Positions 42,599 to 54,205 of a DNA stretch of 64,000 nt are shown here, piece by piece. The stretch lies in NCBI GenBank assembly GCA_024196135.1, contig JAMQCK010000074.1, forward strand, positions 1 through 64,000, read 5' to 3'. The first letter of the stretch is position 1; the number at the start of each line of letters is the position of its first letter. The translations under genes were made by a program, and so were the position numbers. The stretch comes from Pleurotus ostreatus/Saccharomyces cerevisiae fusant. Its lineage: Eukaryota; Opisthokonta. The notes beneath the pieces were generated by a model that worked only from the letters and a program-made list of their open reading frames with translations, was not told the DNA's origin and made no database searches.

Positions 42599-42732
42599 GT
42601 TGGATTATAGCCCGTTGTACGATATTGTAGCAGTGTATTTGTAGCTTCGTGAAGGCAATCATCTGAACTCTTCATCTGACCATCTGTGTGGCTGCATATA
42701 TCTCATCGTCAAAAGCTAGTGATACATTATGG

Positions 42733-44557
42733 CTATGACCTTGCGACAGGCAAAGCGCGGTCCACGGCGTTGACGGCGTCCAGGAGCTCCCGCATATGGG
42801 GCCATGTCGTTGCGAGTATGTCCTCCTTCTGCGCCTGTATGGTTCCCTTGATATCCTGCTGGAATTCCTGGATATGGGGCAACAGCATGCGACGTATCGC
42901 CTGCGTTATGGGCTCCTGCAAAGCCGCAAGCGCGCCGTCGTAAGTGGTAATGAGCTCGGGTTGCGGTGAAGGTGTTCGCTGTGGTGAGGGGATGTTGTGT
43001 CGCGCCATATGCTGCTCGTATTTGGCGCTGAGGGAAGCAAGGCGTTCCTTGTTTGCTGCCTGCTGCTTCTCATAGGCAGCTAGCTTCTCGTTGAGCTGGG
43101 GTACACGTCAGATTGAGCGCGAAGTAGAGGATATGTTGCTACTCACAGAAGCGGTCTGTTTGCGTGATTCCTCGACCTCGCTTTGCAAGGCCGCAACCTC
43201 CGTTTGTTGGACGTCCAGAAGTTGTTTGACCTGCGCAATGTAGCCGCCAATCTGCTGGACGTCGTTGTCCATACTGTCGAGCTCTTGATGCAGCAAAGCA
43301 TGCCGCTGCCCGAAGGTCAGACCCTCGTCTTTGTAGGACGCGTCCTCCGCTAGGCCGTCGGTAGACATCCTCAGTTGCTCCTCGAAGACTTCGAGGACCC
43401 TATTCGACTGCTCGTCGATCGTCTGCTCGACATGACCCTTGATCTCGTCGATGCGCTGTTGCAGAAGGGTGCGCAGGTCCTCGAGCCGCGACTCGATGTG
43501 CGCGGCTTTCTCGCGTAGCAGGTCGAGCTGGCGCATCTTCTCGTCCTCCGCAGCCTGTGCCTGCTCGTCCAACCGCGCGCGCTTGCGCGGACGGTTGGAG
43601 GGGTCGACGTCCATAGCCGCCTCTCCCTCCCCGTCCTCCCCCTCTCCCGCGACCTTCTTCTGGTGCGCCTGCACGGCCTTTAGCCGCTCGTGCATCGCTG
43701 TCGTCGTCGCATGAAGTTCCACAATGTAGCCGTGTATCGCCTCGTATGTCTTCTCCGCGTCAACAGACGGCGGCGCCGCCTCCGGCCACCCCGCGCCCGG
43801 TATGCGCGCGACCATTGCGCGCTGCTCCGCGTCGAGCTGCTGCAGCCTCTGGTCCAGCTTCTTCAGCTGCGCGACGCGCTTCTCCGTGAGGTGCTCCCCC
43901 GCGAGGGTCTTCAACTCGCGCCGCGCATCCTTGATCTTCTGCAGCTCTTTGTACTTGTCGAGGACGGCCGTTATGGCTCTAGGGCGCGCGTTAGACCGGT
44001 CATGGAGAGGCTAGTGTAGAGGACGCACTTGACTCGGGCGCCCCACGCTTCTCGTTCTGCCAATTCGGTTGCGGGGTCCGAGAATAGGGACGTGGGCAGC
44101 TGCGGGGGTGCGGGGGCCGACGTCGACGTTGACGCCTGCATGGCGTGATGCGCGCTAGTCCCGGGTGCGTCGACGTCCATAGAGTCGGATTGACGGTCTT
44201 GAGAGGGGTAGAGGGAAGCAGGATGGGAGGAGTCGTCGGAAAGGGTGCGCCGCCGTGATGGTGGTGGCTGCGTATATGAAGGGCGGGGACCATCTCGATC
44301 TGGCAACCTCAAGGCGTTGATGGTCCTTTCATCTCGACCTTCGACGTCCCTGGGCGTTTGCAGGTTTATGTCCCGCCTCTCACGACCCATTTCTTCCTGC
44401 CTCAACTCCCTGTCCTCCTCGAGCCAGTCGCGAGGTATCCTTGCTGTGCGGGCCCTATCCCACTCCGGGTCCTCGGGGTGCACCCAGGCGCAGGGTTGCT
44501 TCCTCTTCCAGTCCCCCAAGCATCGTCTGCCTTCGCGAGATAGTAGCGGTTGACCAT
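42733..44557 (-). CDS. Coiled-coil protein of unknown function, with an apparent early frameshift
   Basis: Exons 44029-44557, 43147-43978 and 42733-43095 are on the minus strand. Long heptad-like stretches (KRVAQLKKLDQRLQQLDAEQ, EKAAHIESRLEDLRTLLQQR, LLDVQQTEVAALQSEVEESR, LNEKLAAYEKQQAANKERLA) indicate a coiled coil of more than 300 residues, interrupted by an acidic segment with a nuclear-localisation-like RPRKRARLDEQ. The N-terminus reads MVNRYYLAKADDAW in one frame and GDWKRKQPCAWVHPEDPEW in the next. They join only if the run of five C (G on the coding strand) at 44513-44517 had one more base. I recognise no family. A structural or chromatin-associated role would be speculation. Confidence 0.7.
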
Positions 44558-45073
44558 CGTCCCGGAAATACTGTGACTTTCGATCAGTCTCGCGATGGGG
44601 GTGTGGCTATGACAGCCTGCAGTCACAACACTTGCCCGACACCGTATAAGCTCCCTGATACCGAGGGGTAGAGGCATGACTATGGGAGGATGGGATGCAC
44701 GGGGGAAGGGGAATGATGTTCCTTATCTGACTCAGAATTTCTTGAGCTTGCCAAAGCGGCAGCAGAAATATATATTGCAACGCCACTACACGAGAAGCCC
44801 AAGCGGCCTTCTACCTAAGCACATCCGCAGGGGGGTCCTACCAGGAAGTACGGCCAATGTGTTTGAAGACGAGCACCGATAGCATGGGACGAATAATATC
44901 GGGGAGCTGGAGGAAGGCAGCCTCTTCAGGCACGAAGGCGTTCATTGCAGGCGGAGATATCCGGCGCTCGGACCGGCCATGTGGCGTCTTCCGGTCCCGA
45001 TCACCTCAAGCGCTCTGACGCGCCTTGTGCCACGACCACCTGTGCGCGGCTGCAGGCTCGGTCGTCGTCTATC
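44558..45073. promoter_or_regulatory. Divergent promoter region (coiled-coil gene / CHMP7-like)
   Basis: These 516 bp lie between the two starts. No gene, repeat or obvious TATA box is seen. Confidence 0.4.
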
Positions 45074-46882
45074 ATGTCCGCCTTCGCCACGCCGGCCAAG
45101 TCTCGTGTCAACACCCTCGCACAAGGCTATGATTCTACTCCACGACGCTCGAATTCGGGTCTATTACGCACGACCGCGCCCGGGACACCACAGCGCATGA
45201 ATCCCAATGCGACAGCGCAGTTGCCTCCGTCTATTGAGAACTTAGGGCCTGTTACGATCTCGAGGCTGCAAGGATTGTACTCGGACTTCACGCAGAAGAA
45301 GCACACGAACCTGGCGTCGTATAATGCGAACGTGGAGTGGTGGAGGAAAGCGCTCGAGACGCATGTCTCGAGCGGGAGCGCATCTGGGAGCACCGAAGCG
45401 CTCGCGCCCACCTCAGCCACATCTGGCAGCAAATTTGTGCTACAGGCGAACAGGCAACTCATTGACGCCATGCGCGTCGAGGGCGTCGGCAAGCCTGCAG
45501 CGCTTGGCGAAGTTATCGTGAGTCCTACATCCTACACAATACTCCACTTTAACCAAGCTCCGCCCAGCGCAGACCAACCTAGTCACCAACCGGACATTGA
45601 TACCACTGTCGACCTTTCTCACCTCCACGCAATCCATCTACCCTAGTTCCTCCTGGATACCCTCCCCTACTACCGTCGCCACATATGTCGTCGGCAAGCC
45701 CCTCTGGTGGGCTATGGAGCAGCTCGGCATCGTTGGCGAAGACTCCCTTGTACACTCCGTCACCTCTCGGCTCTCCGGCTCGGCAACACAAAGCTGGTAT
45801 GGTGACTACGTCTTCCTAAGCCTGCTTGAGAAAGCAGCGGCGGCGATCCTGGAAGAGGAAAAGGCGGATGGGGCTAGCGATGGACTGTACAGTGTGCTTG
45901 GTTTCAGGCGGAGGTTTGGCGAGGTAGTGGCAGGGGAAGGGCAGCTCATTGGCGAGAGGGATGCGGAGATTCTATTGAAGTTCATGCAGAGGGATAAGGG
46001 AGTACTGGTTGCGGACGTGAAGCAGGACGTGAGTATCATTTGTGGAACCACCTCCAGCCGGCATGCTGACATGTTGCTTTCAGGTGGTGAAGTTCACGGA
46101 TCCGTCGACCTCACCAGCCGAGCGCGCCATTACAGCTGTTGACAAGGGTGTAATTGAGCTGCGCACAGCCATTGAGTCGTTGAACTCGCAGATTTCTGCA
46201 CTGCAGACGCGGATGGATGAGTGAGTGTCTGGCTATTCTTCTAATTGTGTGCTGACATGGCGCTAGGTGCACCTCCAAAGCGAAGGACGCATTACGCAAG
46301 GGCCAGAAGACAGTCGCGACAACGTACTTGCGCACGAAGAAGCACCTCGAAGAGGTGCTGAACCGACGACTGGGTAGTCTAACGACCTTGGAAGGCACCC
46401 TCATCAGCGTCGAAAGCGCGCGAGGTGATGTCGAGGTATGCATCCTCCCTTTCAGTGGCCACCGATACCGACTCACACCCTCCCTCCAGATCATGAAATC
46501 CTACAGCCTCGGCACTGCGACCCTCCGCTCCATCCTCTCCCACCCTTCCCTTCAGCGCGAGGAGGTCGAGAAGACGATGGACGCGCTCGCGGAGGCGAAC
46601 ATGGACGCACGCGAGATTAGCGAGACCGTCAACGTCAACGTTGACACAGCAGTCGGCGCGGATGCGGTCGACGAGGATCTGGTGGAGGACGAGTTGGCGG
46701 CGTTGATAAGGGAGTCGGAGGCGGAGAGCAAGGCCAAGGAGGAGGCGGCAAAGAAGGAGAAGGAGGAAGAGAAGGAGAAGGCGCAGGCAGAGGAGACGAG
46801 GCAGCAGCTGGAGAAGGCGGGTTCTGTACCAGAGGGCATCCAGCAGCCAGAGCCGGAGAAGGAGAGGGTCGCGGAACTCTGA
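45074..46882 (+). CDS. CMP7: CHMP7-like ESCRT-III protein
   Basis: Exons 45074-45517, 45573-46028, 46084-46220, 46267-46435 and 46490-46882 close in phase, giving 532 residues. CHMP7/Cmp7 binds inner nuclear membrane proteins and seeds ESCRT-III for sealing and surveillance of the nuclear envelope. The N-terminal half has winged-helix-like segments (LYSDFTQKKHTNLASYNANV, then KPLWWAMEQLGIV and GDYVFLSLLEKAAAAI). The C-terminal half is a Snf7 core: LLKFMQRDKGVLVADV, ELRTAIESLNSQISALQTRM, KDALRKGQKTVATTYLRTKK, LEGTLISVESARGDVEIMKS and MDALAEANMDAREISETVNV. A highly charged Glu/Lys helix follows. The family call rests on the combined winged-helix plus Snf7 layout. Confidence 0.9.
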
Positions 46883-47297
46883 TAGATGGACGGTGGCCAT
46901 AAACGTTGGTACGCTCGGGATTCGGACACATTGACTCCATGTTGCCTATCATGCTCATCTTCTCACTTGTACACTACTCAATGCTGCATATGATGTCTCT
47001 GTAGTTCTGCTTGTGTGCTGGCGATTGCCTTCCTCCTGTGCGTCGTCGATGCCTAAGCTCGAGTCTTTTGAGTAGCGGTGGCGCGAGATCGCGCCAGCCC
47101 GAGCCGGCCCGTTCGGCCGATCGTGATCGGGCTCACCAATCCCCACTACCTGCGCTCTTGTACTCCATCCACCTCCATCTCGCGTTCGACTACTTCCTCT
47201 TCCTCTCCATAGGCAGATCTCGCTACCTATCATACCTCCTGCTTGACCCCCTCATCTCCATCCCCCACTCCTGCCACCCGAGCCCCACTCACGAACG
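46883..47297. other. Intergenic region before the glutaredoxin gene
   Basis: These 415 bp between two tandem genes hold the CHMP7-like 3' end and the glutaredoxin promoter. The last 130 bp are CT-rich, as in many fungal leaders. No gene is seen. Confidence 0.4.
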
Positions 47298-48290
47298 ATG
47301 GCCACCTCCCCCAACTTCCATGTCATCGAATCGCCCACGCAGTTCCAGGAAATCATGTCCGCGGACCTGAACCGCGTCTCCCTGATCAACTTCTGGGCGC
47401 CATGGGCCGAGCCATGCAAGCAGATGAACGAGGTCGTGCGCGAGCTCGCGAAGAAGTACCCGCAGACGCAGTTTTTGGAGGTATGTGGTTCAGCAGAATG
47501 TGTGGAGGAGTAAAGCGTGCTGATGGGCCTGTGGCATAGGTCGAGGCAGAGCAGCAGGCGGATATCGCAGAGTCCTTCGATGTGGAGGCGGTCCCGACGT
47601 TTGTTATCCTGAGGGTATGTGTTGTCTCCTGCGGATCTTCCCCCCCACCTCATATGCCGATCTATCAATTTCCACTCGCCCCGACTGCCTTACAAGTATA
47701 GTGGCTGACTTAGTTTCCCAGGGACATACCCTACTGGACCGCATAAGCGGCGCGGACGCGCCTAAGCTTGCTGCGTCGGTCGCAAAGCACACGTCAGGTC
47801 CCTCTGTTGCACCTCAGTCGCAGACATCACAGGTCTGTATATCTGCTCCCCCTGCCCTTGCGAATTCATGCTCATAACCTTGCAGGCACCAGCAAAGGCA
47901 TCTGCCGATGTACCCATGGATGAGTCGCCGGAGGCGCTGAAGGAGAGGATGCGTGCTCTGATGAACCAGGTGCGTTTGTAGCTACTGGCCGCTGGAAGAA
48001 GTACTGATAGACGTGTTCCTCAGGCCAAGGTCGTCCTCTTCATGAAGGGCTCCCCCGACGCACCACGCTGCGGCTTCTCGCGCAAGATCGTCAACTTGCT
48101 GAACGAGCAGGGCGTTCAGTTCGCGTCCTTCGACATCCTGCAGGATGAGGCCGTCCGGCAGGGTCTCAAGGAGCTCAACGACTGGCCCACATTCCCGCAG
48201 CTCATCGTGAACGGCGAGTTTGTCGGCGGTCTCGACATCGTGAAGGAGATGGTTGACAACGGGGAGTTCAAGGAGATTGTGGCACAGTAG
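47298..48290 (+). CDS. GRX4: Monothiol glutaredoxin, Grx3/Grx4 type
   Basis: Exons 47298-47480, 47540-47614, 47722-47832, 47886-47969 and 48024-48290 close in phase, giving 239 residues. An N-terminal thioredoxin-like domain ([39 protein letters not shown]) is joined by a linker to a CGFS glutaredoxin domain ([40 protein letters not shown]). Such proteins bind [2Fe-2S] clusters with glutathione and deliver iron, and in fungi they regulate iron-responsive transcription factors. The thioredoxin-like active site is WAEPC, lacking the first Cys, as is normal in this family. Intron positions between the domains look ordinary. Confidence 0.95.
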
Positions 48291-49013
48291 TCAATGGAAT
48301 CGTGTATCTTTCGTGTTTTGTATATTAGACTGTGTATTCGAGGGCCGGAGTTCGTGTAGAGCACAAGTTAGCGGAGATGAACGTACGCTCGACACAATCT
48401 ACATCCAGCGCCCTGCTGGCGCCAACATCACACAAAAGTCACTGGCACACGCAACTCTATTAGCCGAATTTGTGGCACTCATAAAAGCTCGTGAAAGGGG
48501 AAAAAAGTAAGAAAAGGCGACTTCCAACCCAATAGCGGACGGACCGAGATAGAACAGGATGCAGATTAAGGATGAGTACTAGAAGGGTATAGTAGAGCGT
48601 TAGCATGCGGCGCGGCGAAAGTTCTGAGCGCCCCAGCGGAACCGTAGGAGAGGCGTATGACACCGGGGGAAGAGGCGTATGGCGACACCGATGGGAGAGC
48701 GTATGGCGACACGGTAGGAAAGGCGTAAGCGACACGGGGGAGATGCGTAAAGCGACACCGGAAAATGCGTATGGCGACACTGGGACACTGTAGGCAGGTG
48801 TAATGCGACACCAGAGGTACGTCTTGGGGGACCGGGACACGTCGTGGTACAGGAGGGCATAGGGGGTAAGGGGGGATTGTGGGGGAAGGGGACAGCGACC
48901 AGGTCGCAGACGCGGGCTGGCGGTATGCGTACAGGGGGATATTATGACTTCGTGAGGCTCGCGGGGCACGAGCGGCGGCGTGAGGCAGGGGATCGTCGTA
49001 AGGCGCTCGTCGC
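48291..49013. other. Convergent intergenic region containing a minisatellite
   Basis: About 720 bp lie between GRX4 and the casein kinase gene. The central 48640-48815 is a degenerate tandem repeat; the rest shows no gene. Confidence 0.5.
48640..48815. repeat. Degenerate minisatellite
   Basis: Seven or so imperfect copies of a unit of about 24 bp with core GGCGTATGGCGACACCG, in varying spacing (AAGCGACAC, AATGCGACACC and similar). Confidence 0.7.
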
Positions 49014-50884
49014 TCAACCGCATCGGCACGTCAGAATCCGCCACAGGCTGTTCTTCGGCGCGGGCTCGTCGAGGTCCTGCCCATTGTAAGCATTGTCACG
49101 CGACACGCCGACGTCGCCCGCGTGGGCTCTCACATTGCTCACCGCAGGCGGCGCGGTGCCCGCGGCGGGGACCATGGGCGATATTCGCCCGTATGGCTGC
49201 TGCGCCTGCGGCTGCCCGTACCCGCCGTCGTCGCCGTATTCGTAGCCACCGGCGCCGGCGCCAGCGTATGGGTGCTGCGAGCTGCCCCGCGGCGTACCAC
49301 CGATGGGGACGTTGACTTGGGCGGCGGCTGAGTGCGGCGTCATCTGTCCCGATACGCCGCCGCCTGGAGTGAGAGCGGCTGGAACCTTGCGCTGCTTCGA
49401 GCCATGCCTGACGAGAGCAGGTGACGGTGGTACAGGTCCACCTTGTTGCGATATGCGTCGGCGGTCCTGCCGTGCTTCCCTGGCAGCTGCCTCCAGGCGA
49501 GCATTCTGCCCAGCATCGGTCGATCCCTTGTTCTGAAGCAGTATAAGCATCCACACCGAGCATGATGATCATGGCACTTACTGCTGATGCTTCCCAGCCC
49601 TTGCCGCCTGAAGGACGATAGTTTAGAGGAGTGTTTATAGAGACAGACGAGCATCGTACCGTTTAGCAAGTTCCAGTCAAATACACCATCATCCTGGTCC
49701 CCATTGCTCTTGAGAACCTTGGAGAACAACTCCCGTAGGAAATCGTAGTCAGGGGTCTCCTCAAAGCCCAATTTCCGAACGTAGTTGAGGTAGATCCCAA
49801 ACTCCTCCGGGAAGCCCTCGCACAACTCCTTGATTGGAGTGGTCTGCTTCTTCTCGCCAATCTTCTCATACTTCTGCTTGTTCGTGGCGGCCTTGAGACC
49901 TTGCCAAGGAAGGCTGCCTCGTAAGAAGTACATGAAGACGTGACCCAGGGCCTCCAAATCATCCCGACGGGATTGTTCTGCGCGCCATCAGCGGAAGCCA
50001 AGTCTATGAAGTCATGTTCACGCACCTCTCCCCAAGTGCGTGTTGATGCTCATGTAACGCGCAGTACCGCTCAAGCTCTTGCGCTCCCGGTATGGTATAT
50101 GCTGCTTCGTCTTCGGATCGCGGTATTGCTTGGCCATACCGAAGTCAACGACATGAATGACTGGACGCGAATGAGTAGGCGAACAAGGGAAGCGCTTCAT
50201 GGCTCACTGTTCGCTGTCTTCGTGCCAGGGCGACCGATGAGGAAGTTATCAGGCTTGATATCACGGTAGATGAGGTTCTTCTCATGTATGGTCTGCACGC
50301 GGGTGATCTGGGAGGAGTGTGGGTTCGCATGTCTTTGTCTGTGTCACATATGCGACGCACCATCTGCCGTGCTGCCATGCACACCGTCTTGACGCTGAAC
50401 TTGCGCCCGCACATATCGAAGAGGTCCTCCAAACTCGGACCCAGCAGGTCGATGACAAGGATGTTGTGCAGGCCCTCCTGTCCGAAGTGATGGATGGTCG
50501 GGATACCGACTGTGCGCCAGTTAGTCTAGATGAGCTGGTGCTAGGTTCGGTTGACGCACCTGAGCCGGCAAGGATGCGGTAGGACCGGCATTCGTCGCGT
50601 AGCTGGGGTGCCTCCGCTTTCCTGGGTTCCTGTGGGGTGCGCGCCTGTCAGAGAATGCTTGACGCCTCGGTTGCCCACACGCACAAACTTGATGGCAACG
50701 GTCTGCGAGTTCAGAAGATTCGTTCCTAACGTCGTCTCTCAGCTGCTAGTCATCGTGAGATGTCGAGCGACGCACCCTCGAAGATGACGCCAAATGAACC
50801 CTCGCCGATTTTCTTGCCGACGCGGTAGTGGACGCCGACGACATTGGCGGTAGAGGAGGAGGATGAGTGGGAGTAGGAGGTCAT
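49014..50884 (-). CDS. Casein kinase I (membrane-type, Yck/Cki1-like)
   Basis: The start at 50884 gives [20 protein letters not shown], then the Gly-loop [16 protein letters not shown]. The CK1 hallmarks follow: [40 protein letters not shown], the catalytic loop [72 protein letters not shown] and the [20 protein letters not shown] region. Six or more short introns occur. The tail is Gln/Gly/Pro-rich and ends [11 protein letters not shown]-terminal Cys could be lipid-modified as in yeast Yck1/Yck2, which would place the kinase at the plasma membrane. This is inferred, because the ending is not a plain CC. Confidence 0.93.
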
Positions 50885-51091
50885 AGCCGGGCACCCGCGC
50901 GGCACGGAGCCAGCAGTTTGAGCGTAAAAGGAGGGAGGTGGGGGCCGGCTACGACGACGACGAGCGCAGGTGGATCGAGACTCTGAACTATCGCACGCCT
51001 CGTCGGCCGGCCGGTGTGAACAAGCTGTTGATTTGGAAATTCGTTTCTCGGTAATTCCCGTGTGACGGCAAGTTCGACTTCATTGTTTGCA

Positions 51092-51696
51092 CTAGCGTGG
51101 CGGAAGAAACCCTAGGATTCTGACCAAACCGCATTGTGACCGGTATGTGACTGGTCACATACCGGTATCATACCTCGAGCTTGGGGACCCTCACCCTGAG
51201 GTGGTCTTGTACTTATATGTGGCGTTGTAATCTGACGTCTACTGAGCCTCGGCGGCAGTCGACATTGCAGTCAGGGTGTGAGCCACAAAACAACAATGTA
51301 GCCATCCAGCGCAGTCAGTGGGCCAATCGGTACTCGTCCGTACAGTACTGAAAAATCTCAAAGCAGCTCCGCTGCAAGCCCTGCGAGAGCGCCGGAAGCT
51401 CGGCAGCGCAAGCCCGAAAAAGCCAATTGCATGTCATTTTGTATGTCAAGTATCTCTAGCGCGCCAGAAGTGCATACACACCGCATAAAGGTGCTCTCTG
51501 GGATTGGATTGAAGGCAGGCAATGTCGCGCCGTGCAGGAGGGAGTGGCCTCGGCTAGCGCACGTGAGCGTAACGACGCCACATGTGACATTTGTGTATGT
51601 AACGGGTCACAAACCGGTCAGAAACCTACCCCCCAGACCCTCGCCAGGTAAGCAACCGGTCCCAAAGGTCCCGAGAGGTTTCTTCCGCTACGCTAG
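51092..51696. mobile_element. MITE-like non-autonomous DNA transposon, 605 bp, with 6-bp target duplication
   Basis: The ends are inverted repeats of 20 bp starting CTAGCGTGGCGGAAGAAACC (left) and CTAGCGTAGCGGAAGAAACC (right, reverse strand), one mismatch. TTTGCA sits directly outside both ends (51086-51091 and 51697-51702), a convincing target-site duplication. Inside, GTCAC and ACCGGT motifs recur near both ends. No open frame codes for a transposase. The superfamily is unknown to me. Confidence 0.85.
51139..51166. repeat. Short hairpin inside the 605-bp element
   Basis: The 13-base arms ACCGGTATGTGAC and GTCACATACCGGT are separated by two bases. A related TGTGTATGTAACGGGTCACA region lies near the other end (about 51592-51612), as expected for subterminal repeats. 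Confidence 0.85.
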
Positions 51697-51744
51697 TTTG
51701 CACCCCCGTGAGTCATCGCAAGGTGCTGTAATGTACACTGCTTT

Positions 51745-54205
51745 CTATCTCAACCGCATTCCCCTTCTCTTCGCCCACCCAGCAAGGAAGGCTGCGACGA
51801 GCAACAGGAAGGAACCCAAGCGTCCTCGACGCCGCGCCGCCGCCAAGCGTTGGGCCCAGGCCTCTGCGCCGACCCCCTTCCACTCGTCCCACTTCGGACG
51901 GCGCGCCAGCCACCAGAAGAGTGTGACCGGCCCCGGGAAGGTTGCGACAATCTTCCCCTCGCGCCGGTCCTGCCGATAATACGACATACAGTCGGTCCAT
52001 ACCGAGTGCCGCAAACGGGACTGCAGCCATCCATTATACCTGTCCACCACCTCGTCCTTAATCTCGAACGACTTCGCTTTCCCCTCGAGCACAGGCTTCA
52101 TGACCTGCAGTGCCAGCTGGATCTGAATGAAGACGGACAATGAGCTGTAACGCCCGAAAGGCACCCTCGGAAGCTTCGTACCTGCACTTCTTCGCTGAAG
52201 ATGACGGACGCGTGCCCGGAGGCGACGTTGGGGCCTTCGCGAAGTCCGTGAGCACCTTCTGACCGACGTATGAAGGAACGTGCGCACCCAAGAGGTAAAA
52301 CAAGTTGGGAAATCCAGGCATACTGCATCCGAGGTAGGCCGTCGCGCCGCCTTGCTCCACGAAGTACTCATGTAGTGCTTGCCCTCGAGAGCCCTTGATG
52401 TGCTGCAAGTCTGGTGCATCCTATTTTCAGGGCCCTTAGTCGGCAAATCGACTGCGGATTGTGGGCTGCGTACCAGCGAATAGCCCGTCGCGTATATGAT
52501 TACATCGACCGGCACGACCTCACCCGTCTTCAACTTCACGCCTTCCTCGACAATGCTATCAATGGCGTCCTGGTGCAGCTCGACATTTTCGCGATGCAGA
52601 CTCTTCAAGAATCCGGGATCCACGATGATGCGCTTGCATCCCACGGCTAGACTCGCCAACCTTATCAGACTCACCAAAATATAGCCAGGCGAAAGTGACG
52701 CTCACCATAATTGGGAATCAGCCGGTCCGCGTACTCCTTGGGCGCTGTGTCCCGGATATACTTGGTCAACGCCTAGAGAGCCGAACATGAGGAGGTGGAC
52801 ACGTTACAAAACCCTGGCGCTACTCACCCATCTCGCAATCCAGGTAAGCAATCTGTTTTGCTGATTGAAGATGAGGTGGACAAGGTCGGACTGATCACTT
52901 TGCCGTCAGAACTCAGTTGTAGGTCAGAAAGCAGAAAGGTATCTCACTCGAGCCATGATCATATTTCTGTACGCTCTTAATAAGCCGGGAATGTGGGCGA
53001 ACGCCCATTTCACCAGCGGGGAATAACGCTTGTTGCCCTATTCGACGTTCAGCAAACGAAGTCGAAGAGAAGGAAATACCGTCTTACCTGTGGAACGTAC
53101 CACTGCGGCGTGCGGACGAAGTTGACGATCCTGTGCCACAATCAGCTCTCATACACACCAGCGGGGGGCAAGTTGCTCACTTCGTCGACGGATCCTTCGC
53201 CAACTCGGGTACAATCTGCGCGCTGAGAAAACCCGCGTCAGCAGGGCCCCTCCGCCTCGTCTACGCGCACCCGGGTACTCACGCAGAGCATCCATTCCCA
53301 ATCACACCCACGCGCTTGCCAGCGAGATCGACATCGTGCCGCCAGCGCGCAGAGTGCCACTGCGCGCCGCGGAATATAGCGCGTCCCTCCGCCTCCTTCG
53401 GGTAGATGGGCGCCATGAAGCCGCCGATGGCGTAGAACAGGACCTCTGCTTCTGCAGTGCTTCGCGTTTCCTCTATCGCATCGCCCTTGTTATCTTCGTC
53501 GTCCTCACCCTCGCCCTCGGCTGCCTTGGCCCTCCTATGCCACGACACCGTCTCCACCCGCCAATGCTGGCGTTCGTTATCCCATTCTGCACTCGTCACC
53601 GCGGTGCGGAACACGGTATGCTCGGCAAGCCTGTGCTTCGCGAACAGCGCGTCCCAGTAGGCGAGGATCTCCGGCTGGCCCACGTAGTAGGCGCTCCAGT
53701 TGGGATTGAGCTCGGTAGAGAGGCTGTACCAGTGGCCGCTGATATCAGAGCCGCAGCCCTAGAGGGGGAGGTGTCAGCAGGCGAAGGATACGGGCGTGAG
53801 ATGGAAGAATAGAGGGAGCAAGTGATTGCTACCCGACAAGCGAGGGAGAACGCGAACGCACTGGATATGTCGAGTCCTAAAGGAGCAACATCGTCAGTGG
53901 GCAGGCCCATAAGGCAAGCTCGTCTACGCACCCTCCATGTCCCACCGGGCCTCTCCGCCTTCTCAAATATCTGCATCGACGCGAGCAATATCAGTATCGA
54001 CCTCTACATCCGGTTCACGCAGACAATCCAACATACAGTAGAGTTCTCAAACCCCAACTGCGTCTTGAGGGCAATCGCAGTCGCTATACCCGCCACTCTG
54101 CAAGTCCATAAAGCGCGTAAGTGATCGGCGATCGGGAGGGCAAACGGGCATAACGCACCCCGCACCGACGATAATGACGCGCTTCTCGGAGGGCGTCTTG
54201 GACAT
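51745..54205 (-). CDS. Flavin monooxygenase, Baeyer-Villiger type, with C-terminal membrane tail
   Basis: The start at 54205 gives MSKTPSEKRVIIVGAGVAGI, the FAD Rossmann motif across intron 1. Further signatures are IFEKAERPGGTWR, GSDISGHWYSLSTELNPNW, the Baeyer-Villiger fingerprint FRGAQWHSARW (F-x-G-x3-H-x3-W), the NADPH-binding GVIGNGCSAAQIVPELA, VDVIIYATGYSL and YLGCSMPGFPNLFYLLG. About ten short introns are read. The C-terminus has a hydrophobic stretch (LGSFLLLVAAFLAGWAKRRG) that could anchor it in a membrane. Such enzymes insert oxygen into ketones; the substrate is unknown. The fingerprint ends WR rather than W followed by P or D, so a hybrid FMO function is possible. Confidence 0.9.
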
